Source of the DNA: Nonlabens ulvanivorans
Lineage (GTDB): Bacteria > Bacteroidota > Bacteroidia > Flavobacteriales > Flavobacteriaceae
DNA: 64,000 bases
NCBI RefSeq assembly: GCF_000732625.1
Contig: NZ_JPJI01000032.1
Coordinates: 806,001-870,000, forward strand
Direction of reading: 5' to 3'
Shown: one piece after another, positions 57,509 through 64,000 of the stretch
Layout: each line of letters opens with the position of its first letter
Numbering within the stretch: the first letter of the stretch is position 1
Translations under genes and position numbers: made by a program
Notes under the pieces: generated by a model
Databases searched by the model: none
Told to the model about the DNA's origin: nothing
What the model saw: the letters and a program-made list of their open reading frames with translations, nothing else

Positions 57509-58492
57509 ATGAATGAAATGTCCCAATTAAGAACTGTCTTTCTAGAAGCGTTAACATCTAGAGTTACCGCACAAGAGCCTGTATCTTTATATGATCCAGT
57601 ACACTATATATTACAATTAGGTGGTAAGCGGCTGCGACCACTACTGACTCTTATGAGTGCACAGATGTATGGTGCGAGCATTGATAAGGCTATGGATGCT
57701 GCTATTGCGGTAGAGGTATTTCACAACTTTACTTTATTGCATGATGATATTATGGATGCTGCAGACTTGCGTCGTGGTAAAGAAACGGTACATGTCAAAT
57801 GGGATGTAAATACAGGTATTTTATCTGGTGATGCAATGTTAATTATGGCTTACCAGTTATTTAATTCTTATGATCCTGAAACTTTTTATGAGTTGAATCA
57901 GGTTTTTTCAAAGACCGCGCTTGAAGTCTGTGAAGGACAGCAATATGATGTAGATTTTGAAACAAGAGATGATGTAACAATACCAGAATACATCAACATG
58001 ATTAAATTAAAAACTTCTGTTCTGGTAGGTTGCGCATTACAAATGGGAGCGATTATCGCAGGAGTAGATAAAAAGGAACAGGAACTGATTTATGATTATG
58101 GAATTAATTTGGGACTCGCGTTCCAGTTGATGGATGATTATTTAGATGCCTTTGGTAATCCAGAAACCTTTGGTAAGGAAGTAGGTGGTGATATAAGAGA
58201 GAATAAAAAGACTTATTTGTATCTAAAGAGTATTGAAGATGAAGGTTGTGCTACTGAGCTTAAAGAATGGTTTGCTATGGATTATCAAGAGATGAATGAA
58301 GAGCAAATTGAAACAAAAAAAGAAACGGTAAAAGTATTTTTTGAAGAAAGCGGTGGTGCTGTTGCAACTCAAGACGCCATAAAAACTTATACAGATAAAG
58401 CACTTAATATTATAGAGCAACTAGCTATAAGCGATGACTCTAAAAAGCAGCTTATTGCTTTTTCACTTGATTTAATGAGTCGTGTTAGTTAA
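57509..58492 (+). CDS. Polyprenyl diphosphate synthase
   Basis: 327 residues. Condenses isopentenyl diphosphate with an allylic primer, supplying quinone side chains or similar lipids. The two Asp-rich motifs are complete: DDIMD at residues 79-83 with the downstream RRGK, and DDYLD near residue 220. GGKRLRPLL is also typical. The chain length cannot be read safely. It overlaps the next gene by one base (TAATG), so they are co-translated. Confidence 0.93.
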   Translation: MNEMSQLRTVFLEALTSRVTAQEPVSLYDPVHYILQLGGKRLRPLLTLMSAQMYGASIDKAMDAAIAVEVFHNFTLLHDDIMDAADLRRGKETVHVKWDVNTGILSGDAMLIMAYQLFNSYDPETFYELNQVFSKTALEVCEGQQYDVDFETRDDVTIPEYINMIKLKTSVLVGCALQMGAIIAGVDKKEQELIYDYGINLGLAFQLMDDYLDAFGNPETFGKEVGGDIRENKKTYLYLKSIEDEGCATELKEWFAMDYQEMNEEQIETKKETVKVFFEESGGAVATQDAIKTYTDKALNIIEQLAISDDSKKQLIAFSLDLMSRVS

Positions 58493-58797
58493 TGAGTGAT
58501 TTACTACCACAAATACAAGAAAAGTTAGAGTCTAGACATCATGTGTTTACGATTTATAAAAATCAGGTAAATAAGGATCTGGAGCGATCTGGATTTGAGG
58601 CCATAGAAGAAAATAATCCTAAAGAGTTTCTCATGGAGCTAGCTTCGTTACTTAGTGAAGCTATAGAAGACTCAAATCCTAAACTACAACAACTCTACTA
58701 TCTAGCAGATGTTCAAGAACGCCATTTGCAACACGGCATCATTCTAGGATTTATAAATCGAGAATGGATTAAGATTCAGTTTAGATTGAGGCAGTAA
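58492..58797 (+). CDS. Small protein of unknown function coupled to the prenyl synthase
   Basis: 101 residues. Family not recognised. Soluble and helical, with an acidic middle (EAIEENNPKEFLMELASLL) and a basic C-terminus (WIKIQFRLRQ). Its start codon overlaps the stop of the polyprenyl synthase gene by one base. Tight coupling suggests a related role, but nothing in the sequence defines it. It ends in a convergent spacer made up mostly of a palindrome copy. Confidence 0.75.
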   Translation: MSDLLPQIQEKLESRHHVFTIYKNQVNKDLERSGFEAIEENNPKEFLMELASLLSEAIEDSNPKLQQLYYLADVQERHLQHGIILGFINREWIKIQFRLRQ

Positions 58798-58804
58798 ATT
58801 ATGA

Positions 58805-58820
58805 CGCTTTCGCGAAAGCG
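58805..58820. repeat. GCTTTCGCGAAAGC palindrome, copy 16
   Basis: Exact core, 18-base perfect palindrome (58804-58821), filling most of a 28-base gap between two convergent genes; may serve as a terminator for both. Confidence 0.95.
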
Positions 58821-58825
58821 TGTCT

Positions 58826-59359
58826 TTAAAACAATACTCTTACAAAAGGTTGAATCCCATTATTATATATACTGCGCTCGTTATCATATAGGACATCATA
58901 TCGAGCACCTATCACAAAGTTACCTTGTCGATAACCTGCGCCTAAAAACAATGCCGGAATCCAGTAATTATCATCAAAACTAGCATCTGCAAAGTTTCTA
59001 TTTACATTTAGATATTCAAAATCAGCACTAACTTGTAGATAGTCTATAGGAGAAGCGATAGCAATCAAGCTACCACCAGCTACCGTTGATTTAAAATCAT
59101 CAAATCTGTTTAAATCCCTTTCAGAGTAACTGTAATTGAGACCTACACCTAGTCCTACCGTATTGTTTACTTGATAAATAGCTTGTGGAGCAATTAAAAT
59201 TGATGTAAAATTATTACCAAAGTTGGCACCTACGTTTCCTCCAAATCTTACATTATTCCAAAAATTAGAGCCTTCTTTATCTTGTTGGCCATTAGATTGA
59301 TAAAAAAATAGGCTGCAAACTAAGAATATCGTAATTGATAGGGTAGATGTGTTTTTCAT
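58826..59359 (-). CDS. Small outer-membrane beta-barrel protein
   Basis: 177 residues from the ATG at 59359 (MKNTSTLSITIFLVCSLFF). An upstream Met at 59383 would put eight extra residues before the signal peptide and is less likely. After the signal peptide the protein alternates polar and hydrophobic residues with Gly/Tyr turns (RFGGNVGANFGNNFTSILI, VGLGVGLNYSYSERDL) and ends in Phe (FVRVLF), consistent with an eight-stranded barrel. Function unknown. Confidence 0.8.
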   Translation of the reverse strand: MKNTSTLSITIFLVCSLFFYQSNGQQDKEGSNFWNNVRFGGNVGANFGNNFTSILIAPQAIYQVNNTVGLGVGLNYSYSERDLNRFDDFKSTVAGGSLIAIASPIDYLQVSADFEYLNVNRNFADASFDDNYWIPALFLGAGYRQGNFVIGARYDVLYDNERSIYNNGIQPFVRVLF

Positions 59360-59440
59360 AATGCTGTTTTTTAGCAAATTCAATAGTTATAAATATACAA
59401 AAGTCGATGTCATCCGAGCACTTTTCTTTATTTTTGCTCT

Positions 59441-59448
59441 TACATTTG
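59441..59448 (+). promoter_or_regulatory. -7 promoter box (TACATTTG) for sucAB
   Basis: Exact TAnnTTTG match 25 bases before the sucA ATG, followed by an AGGAGA sequence at 59455-59460; the -33 element is unclear. Confidence 0.4.
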
Positions 59449-59473
59449 ATAAAAAGGAGAATTCCTTCGATAT

Positions 59474-62221
59474 ATGGACAAGTTTTCATTTCTGAACGCC
59501 GCACATACCGCGTACTTCGCACAACTTTACGACGAATATTTAATCAATCCAGATAGAGTAGAGCCATCTTGGCGAGCTTTCTTTCAAGGTTTCGACTTTG
59601 GGATGGAAAGCGCCCATGAAGGTGATTTTGAGATGGATCAGGCCGCAGCACCAGTTGCGATTCCTGCTCACGTTCAAAAAGAGTTTCAGGTTGTTAAATT
59701 AATAGATGCTTACCGCACACGTGGTCATTTATTTACCAAGACTAATCCTGTAAGGGATCGCCGTACTTATGAGCCTACACTCGATTTAGTAAACTTTGGT
59801 CTTTCTGATGCAGACTTAAATACAGAGTTTGATAGTGGTGACTTAATAGGAATCGGTAAAACAAGTCTTAACAACATTATCGCCCACTTAAAACAAGTAT
59901 ACTGCGAGAGTATAGGTGTAGAGTATATGTATATACGTAAGCCTGCAGAGGTAAAGTGGATACAAAACTGGTTGCATAAAAATAATAATCACCCTAGTTT
60001 TTCTAAGGATGATAAATTGCAAATTCTTAAGAAATTAAATGAAGCTGTTTCTTTTGAATCCTTCTTACACACAAAATATGTTGGTCAGAAACGTTTCTCT
60101 CTAGAAGGAAACGAGTCTTTAATTCCTGCACTTGATTCTTTAGTAGAAAATGCTGCAAATAAAGGTGTTAATCACTTTGTTTTAGGAATGGCGCACCGTG
60201 GTAGATTAAATGTGCTAACTAATATCTTTGGTAAGCCAGTAACTGATATCTTTTCTGAATTTGATGGAAAAGATTATGAGCAAGACATTTTTGATGGTGA
60301 TGTAAAATATCACCTAGGTTATACTAGTAAACGTAAAACAGATAGTGGTAAGGATATCAATATTAATATTGTACCTAACCCGTCACACCTTGAAACTGTG
60401 GGAGCAGTAGTAGAAGGAATTGCACGTGCAAAACAGGACATGCATTCTCCAGAAGATTTTTCAAAAGTATTGCCTATCGTATTACACGGTGATGCGGCAA
60501 TCGCTGGTCAAGGTATTGTATATGAAGTAGTGCAAATGGCACAACTTGATGCTTATAAAACTGCTGGTACCATTCACATGGTGGTTAATAATCAGGTAGG
60601 TTTTACAACTAATTATTTAGACGCTCGTTCTTCAACGTATTGTACAGACATCGCAAAAGTGACCTTGTCACCAGTACTACATGTTAATGCAGATGATGCA
60701 GAGGCTGTTGTACATGCTATGAACTTTGCTCTAGATTACCGTATGGAGTTTGGTCGCGACGTATTTATTGATTTGCTAGGATATAGAAAGTACGGTCATA
60801 ATGAAGGTGATGAACCTATGTTCACACAGCCTCAATTATATAAAGCTATTAAGAAGCATGAGAATCCTCGTGATATTTATGCTGATAGACTTCTTAAGGA
60901 AGGCGTTATCGATAAAAATACGGTAGAGAAGTTTGAGACTGCTTACAAAAGTGAGCTTGAGGAACAACTTGCGACCTCTCGTGAAAAAGAAAATACCATC
61001 ATCACACCATTCATGCAAGATGAGTGGCAAGGTTTTGAACAAGCCACTGAGGTAGAGATGATGAAAAAGGTGGAGACAGGTGTAGACCGCAAAACCTTAG
61101 AAAAAATTACAGCAACGATTTCTAAACTGCCTGAAGATGAAAATTTCTTTAGAAAAATTAAGAAGTTGATTCTGGACCGTCGCAAAATGTTTGATGCAGA
61201 TAAACTGGACTGGGCAATGGGAGAACACCTAGCCTATGGTAGTTTAATGATGGAAGGTTACAATGTGCGCATGAGTGGACAAGATGTAGAGCGAGGAACG
61301 TTCTCACACCGTCACGCTGTGGTAAAATCAGAGAATAGTGAACACGAGTTTATTTTACATAATCTTATAGATGGTGTAAAAGGTAAAATGGACATTTATA
61401 ACTCACACCTTTCAGAATATGGTGTTGTAGGTTTTGAATATGGATATGCACTAGCACAACCACAAACACTTACCATCTGGGAAGCACAATTTGGTGATTT
61501 CTCAAATGGAGCACAAATCATGATGGATCAATACATCAGTGCTGGTGAGGATAAATGGAAAAATCAAAACGGTCTGGTTAAATTATTACCACACGGTTAT
61601 GAAGGTCAAGGAGCTGAGCACTCAAGTGCTAGAATAGAGCGTTACTTGCAACTATGTGCAAAGGATAATATGTTTATGGCAAACTGTACAACGCCAGCAA
61701 ACATGTTCCATTTGCTACGTCGTCAGATGTTAGTAAATTATCGCAAGCCATTAGTTGTGTTTACACCTAAGTCTTTATTGCGTTACCCTAAAGCGGTAAG
61801 TGCAGTAGATGAGTTAGTAAACGGACATTTTCAAGAAGTAATAGATGTTGATGGAGACGCTTTCGCGAAAGCAGAAACACTAGTATTCGTATCTGGTAAG
61901 TTCTATTATGATTTACTAGAATATCGAGAAGAAAATAATCGCACAGACGTTGCACTGGTAAGACTAGAACAATTGTTCCCATTACCGATTGAGCAAATAC
62001 AAGAAGTGATGAAAAAATATGGTTCTAAAGATGTCGTATGGGCACAAGAAGAACCTAGAAATATGGGTGCTTATGCACATCTTATGTTACACATGCCAGA
62101 GACTAGAAACTGGCGCGTGTGCTCAAGAAACATGTATGCAGCACCAGCCTCAGGTAGTTCAACACGATCTAAGGCAAGACAAGCAAGAATAATAGAAGAC
62201 GTATTTAATACCAACAAATAA
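59474..62221 (+). CDS. sucA: 2-oxoglutarate dehydrogenase E1 component
   Basis: TPP-dependent decarboxylase of the TCA cycle complex. 915 residues. N-terminal motif [20 protein letters not shown] for E2 binding; [18 protein letters not shown]/Mg site [13 protein letters not shown] and the later NNQVGFTTN; pyrimidine-part [11 protein letters not shown] and [14 protein letters not shown]. The palindrome at 61858-61873 is read as DAFAKAET near the C-terminus. It forms an operon with sucB four bases downstream. Confidence 0.97.
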   Translation: MDKFSFLNAAHTAYFAQLYDEYLINPDRVEPSWRAFFQGFDFGMESAHEGDFEMDQAAAPVAIPAHVQKEFQVVKLIDAYRTRGHLFTKTNPVRDRRTYEPTLDLVNFGLSDADLNTEFDSGDLIGIGKTSLNNIIAHLKQVYCESIGVEYMYIRKPAEVKWIQNWLHKNNNHPSFSKDDKLQILKKLNEAVSFESFLHTKYVGQKRFSLEGNESLIPALDSLVENAANKGVNHFVLGMAHRGRLNVLTNIFGKPVTDIFSEFDGKDYEQDIFDGDVKYHLGYTSKRKTDSGKDININIVPNPSHLETVGAVVEGIARAKQDMHSPEDFSKVLPIVLHGDAAIAGQGIVYEVVQMAQLDAYKTAGTIHMVVNNQVGFTTNYLDARSSTYCTDIAKVTLSPVLHVNADDAEAVVHAMNFALDYRMEFGRDVFIDLLGYRKYGHNEGDEPMFTQPQLYKAIKKHENPRDIYADRLLKEGVIDKNTVEKFETAYKSELEEQLATSREKENTIITPFMQDEWQGFEQATEVEMMKKVETGVDRKTLEKITATISKLPEDENFFRKIKKLILDRRKMFDADKLDWAMGEHLAYGSLMMEGYNVRMSGQDVERGTFSHRHAVVKSENSEHEFILHNLIDGVKGKMDIYNSHLSEYGVVGFEYGYALAQPQTLTIWEAQFGDFSNGAQIMMDQYISAGEDKWKNQNGLVKLLPHGYEGQGAEHSSARIERYLQLCAKDNMFMANCTTPANMFHLLRRQMLVNYRKPLVVFTPKSLLRYPKAVSAVDELVNGHFQEVIDVDGDAFAKAETLVFVSGKFYYDLLEYREENNRTDVALVRLEQLFPLPIEQIQEVMKKYGSKDVVWAQEEPRNMGAYAHLMLHMPETRNWRVCSRNMYAAPASGSSTRSKARQARIIEDVFNTNK
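61858..61873. repeat. GCTTTCGCGAAAGC palindrome, copy 17
   Basis: Exact 14-base core (61859-61872) inside sucA, read as AFAKA. Confidence 0.95.
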
Positions 62222-62225
62222 GATT

Positions 62226-63512
62226 ATGGCTCTAGAAATGAAAGTGCCTTCACCGGGCGAGTCGATTACAGAAGTAGAAATAGCAGAATGGCTAGTTGCC
62301 ACTGGCGATTGGGTTGAAAAAGACCAAGCAATTGCCGAGGTGGATAGCGATAAAGCAACACTTGAATTACCTGCCGAGGCTAGTGGTATCATTACCTTAA
62401 AAGCTGAAGAAGGTGACGCAGTTGCTGTAGGTGCTGTAGTCTGTCTAATTGATACCGAGGCTGCAAATCCTAATGGCGGATCTCAAGATGTTGAGAACGC
62501 TCCATCTAGTATGGGTGGCGGCGATGAAGGAGGAGACAATGGCGACGTTGCAACGGAAATGAAAAAGGATGCACCGGCTGATAAGTCTTCAAACTCTGAA
62601 AAAGCTCCGCAACCTGCACAAGCTAAAGAAACTTATGCTAGCGGTACGGCAAGTCCTGCTGCAAAAAAGATTCTAGATGAGAAAGGTGTAGATGCAAAAT
62701 CTGTTTCTGGAACTGGTCGCGATGGTCGTATTACTAAAGACGATGCTGTAAACGCAAAACCATCTATGGGAACACCAGGAGCTGGATCACGTGGTGAATC
62801 TCGTACTAAGCTTTCTATGTTACGTAGAAAAGTTGCAGAACGTCTGGTAAGTGTTAAGAACGACACAGCGATGTTGACTACTTTTAATGAGGTAGACATG
62901 AAGCCTATCTTTGACTTACGTAAAGAGTACAAAGAAGACTTTAAAGCAAAGCATGGTGTAGGATTAGGATTTATGTCCTTCTTTACTAAAGCGGTTACTA
63001 GAGCGCTAGAAATGTATCCTGCTGTTAATTCTATGATTGACGGTAAGGAGATGGTTTCTTTTGATTATAAAGATATTTCTATTGCTGTATCAGGTCCTAA
63101 AGGATTAATGGTACCGGTAATAAGAAATGCAGAGAACTTATCTTTTAGAGGTGTAGAAGCTGAGGTAAAAAGATTAGCATTAAGAGCTCGTGATGGAGAC
63201 ATCACAGTAGACGAAATGACTGGCGGTACCTTTACCATTACTAATGGTGGAGTTTTCGGTAGTATGATGAGTACACCTATTATTAATCCACCTCAGAGTG
63301 CGATTCTAGGAATGCATAACATTATCGAGCGTCCAGTAGTCGTAGATGGAAATATTGTTGCAAGACCGATGATGTATCTAGCTGTATCCTATGACCACCG
63401 TATCATCGATGGTAAAGAATCTGTAGGTTTCTTAGTAGCAATTAAAGAAGCATTAGAAGATCCTATCAACATCTTAATGGATGGAGACGTTAAGAAGGCG
63501 TTGGAAATGTAA
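62226..63512 (+). CDS. sucB: Dihydrolipoamide succinyltransferase (2-oxoglutarate dehydrogenase E2)
   Basis: 428 residues. Lipoyl domain at 1-80 with the lipoylated Lys in [10 protein letters not shown]; an acidic/Gly/Ala linker; the peripheral-subunit binding domain (about 140-175, [18 protein letters not shown]); and the catalytic domain ending with [16 protein letters not shown], which holds the HxxxDG active site. It transfers succinyl groups to CoA. A terminator follows at 63534-63569. Confidence 0.96.
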   Translation: MALEMKVPSPGESITEVEIAEWLVATGDWVEKDQAIAEVDSDKATLELPAEASGIITLKAEEGDAVAVGAVVCLIDTEAANPNGGSQDVENAPSSMGGGDEGGDNGDVATEMKKDAPADKSSNSEKAPQPAQAKETYASGTASPAAKKILDEKGVDAKSVSGTGRDGRITKDDAVNAKPSMGTPGAGSRGESRTKLSMLRRKVAERLVSVKNDTAMLTTFNEVDMKPIFDLRKEYKEDFKAKHGVGLGFMSFFTKAVTRALEMYPAVNSMIDGKEMVSFDYKDISIAVSGPKGLMVPVIRNAENLSFRGVEAEVKRLALRARDGDITVDEMTGGTFTITNGGVFGSMMSTPIINPPQSAILGMHNIIERPVVVDGNIVARPMMYLAVSYDHRIIDGKESVGFLVAIKEALEDPINILMDGDVKKALEM

Positions 63513-63533
63513 AAATTTCCTAATTATAATTTA

Positions 63534-63569
63534 TAAAGCCCAAAGGTTTTTAAAAACCTTTGGGCTTTA
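63534..63569 (+). terminator. Terminator of sucAB
   Basis: A perfect 36-base palindrome (18-base arms starting TAAAGCCC), T-rich at its end. Confidence 0.85.
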
Positions 63570-63584
63570 TTGTAAACGGAAGAA

Positions 63585-63625
63585 AAAAATCCTCTATAAA
63601 AACACAGTTTTTATAGAGGATTTTT
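63585..63625 (-). terminator. Terminator of the fabD unit
   Basis: Perfect 19-base arms (starting AAAAATCCTC) with a 3-base loop; the minus strand runs into T residues. 20 bases past the fabD stop. Confidence 0.85.
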
Positions 63626-63644
63626 ATGTTATGAATGTTGTAAT

Positions 63645-64000
63645 TTATTCACTTACCACACCAGCACTCACATTTGCCTCACGATTAATCTTCTTAATCA
63701 TTCCCTGCAATGCTCTTCCTGGTCCAACTTCTATAAATTCAGTAGCACCATCGGCAATCATATTTTGAACAGATTGTGTCCATTTTACAGGACCAGTAAG
63801 TTGATAAATAAGATTTGTTTTAATCTCATCTACTGCTGTTGTTCCTAGCGTAGTTACATTTTGATATACAGGACATGAAGGAGCTTCAAACTCGGTAGCT
63901 TCTATAGCTGCCGCTAGTTCTTCACGTGCCGGTTCCATTAATGGAGAATGGAATGCTCCACCTACTGGTAGCATTAAGGCGCGTTTTGCACCTTTTTCTT
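63645..64000 (-). CDS. fabD: Malonyl-CoA:ACP transacylase, C-terminal part only
   Basis: Loads malonate onto acyl carrier protein for fatty-acid synthesis. Only the C-terminal ~118 residues lie within the window; the frame is open to the right edge (EKGAKRAL before MLPVGGAFHSP). Recognised from the catalytic His segment VGGAFHSPLM, the substrate loop QLTGPVKWTQSVQ, and FIEVGPGRALQGMIKK. The Met at 63974 is internal, not the start. Confidence 0.93.
   Translation of the reverse strand, partial: EKGAKRALMLPVGGAFHSPLMEPAREELAAAIEATEFEAPSCPVYQNVTTLGTTAVDEIKTNLIYQLTGPVKWTQSVQNMIADGATEFIEVGPGRALQGMIKKINREANVSAGVVSE

Noticed and set aside
2351-61873. The palindromes as a CRISPR array or insertion-sequence ends
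   Set aside because: Copies are kilobases apart with no regular spacers, no cas genes, no transposase and no target-site duplications visible.

Overview
This 64 kb window looks like chromosomal DNA from a marine-type member of the Flavobacteriaceae (Bacteroidetes). The evidence is low GC with no Shine-Dalgarno preference, many promoters of the Bacteroidetes type (TAnnTTTG at -7, TTG or TTTG about 19 bases upstream), a secreted protein with a type IX (T9SS) C-terminal sorting domain, CarboxypepD_reg/TonB receptor architecture, and a BamA-OmpH-OmpH-MurI gene order. A Nonlabens/Dokdonia-like genus is possible, but the sequence alone does not prove it. I see no prophage, insertion sequence, CRISPR array or plasmid backbone.

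Layout. 1-4.6 kb: outer-membrane assembly (bamA, cut by the left edge, two ompH/skp chaperones) and murI. 4.6-7.7 kb: a LytTR response regulator and a TPR-containing LytS-type histidine kinase. 7.9-10.1 kb: a secreted protein of unknown function and a VWA-domain lipoprotein. 10.3-13.3 kb: mutS, tRNA-Gly(GCC), tRNA-Leu(UAA). 13.4-13.8 kb: a low-complexity Ala/Asp lipoprotein. 14.0-22.6 kb: a DNA-damage/mutagenesis locus containing a DUF4130-type protein, a radical SAM partner, a DnaE2-like polymerase, a DinB polymerase, a 98-residue unknown, an SRAP/HMCES protein and a divergent LexA-like S24 repressor. 22.7-31 kb: DUF2461, a CarboxypepD_reg protein, waaA, a DegT aminotransferase, a membrane protein, two tandem SH3 proteins and an amidohydrolase. 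31-43.6 kb: an ABC1 kinase with a TetR regulator, a MORN-like protein, aspS, tadA, a Cys-motif/TonB-C protein, dxs, a T9SS Asp-box protein and dgt. 43.8-50.4 kb: a TonB receptor, a lipoprotein and a PiT phosphate transporter. 50.7-57.4 kb: a TetR-controlled RND efflux operon. 57.5-64 kb: a polyprenyl synthase, small unknowns, sucA-sucB and the end of fabD.

Two things stand out. First, a short perfect palindrome, GCTTTCGCGAAAGC (13 exact and 4 near-exact copies), recurs every few kilobases in both genes and spacers. In four secreted proteins it encodes the end of the signal peptide (AFAKA) and so supplies the signal-peptidase Ala-X-Ala site. In housekeeping genes it is read in all three frames. 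Second, the intergenic region between the S24 repressor and the SRAP gene holds several GGAAT-n-ATTCC palindromes. These lie against two divergent TATATTTG promoters, which suggests an autoregulated SOS-like switch driving abasic-site protection and translesion polymerases.

All assignments come from reading motifs in the translated sequence; no database search was run. Promoter and operator calls are pattern matches and are scored accordingly.
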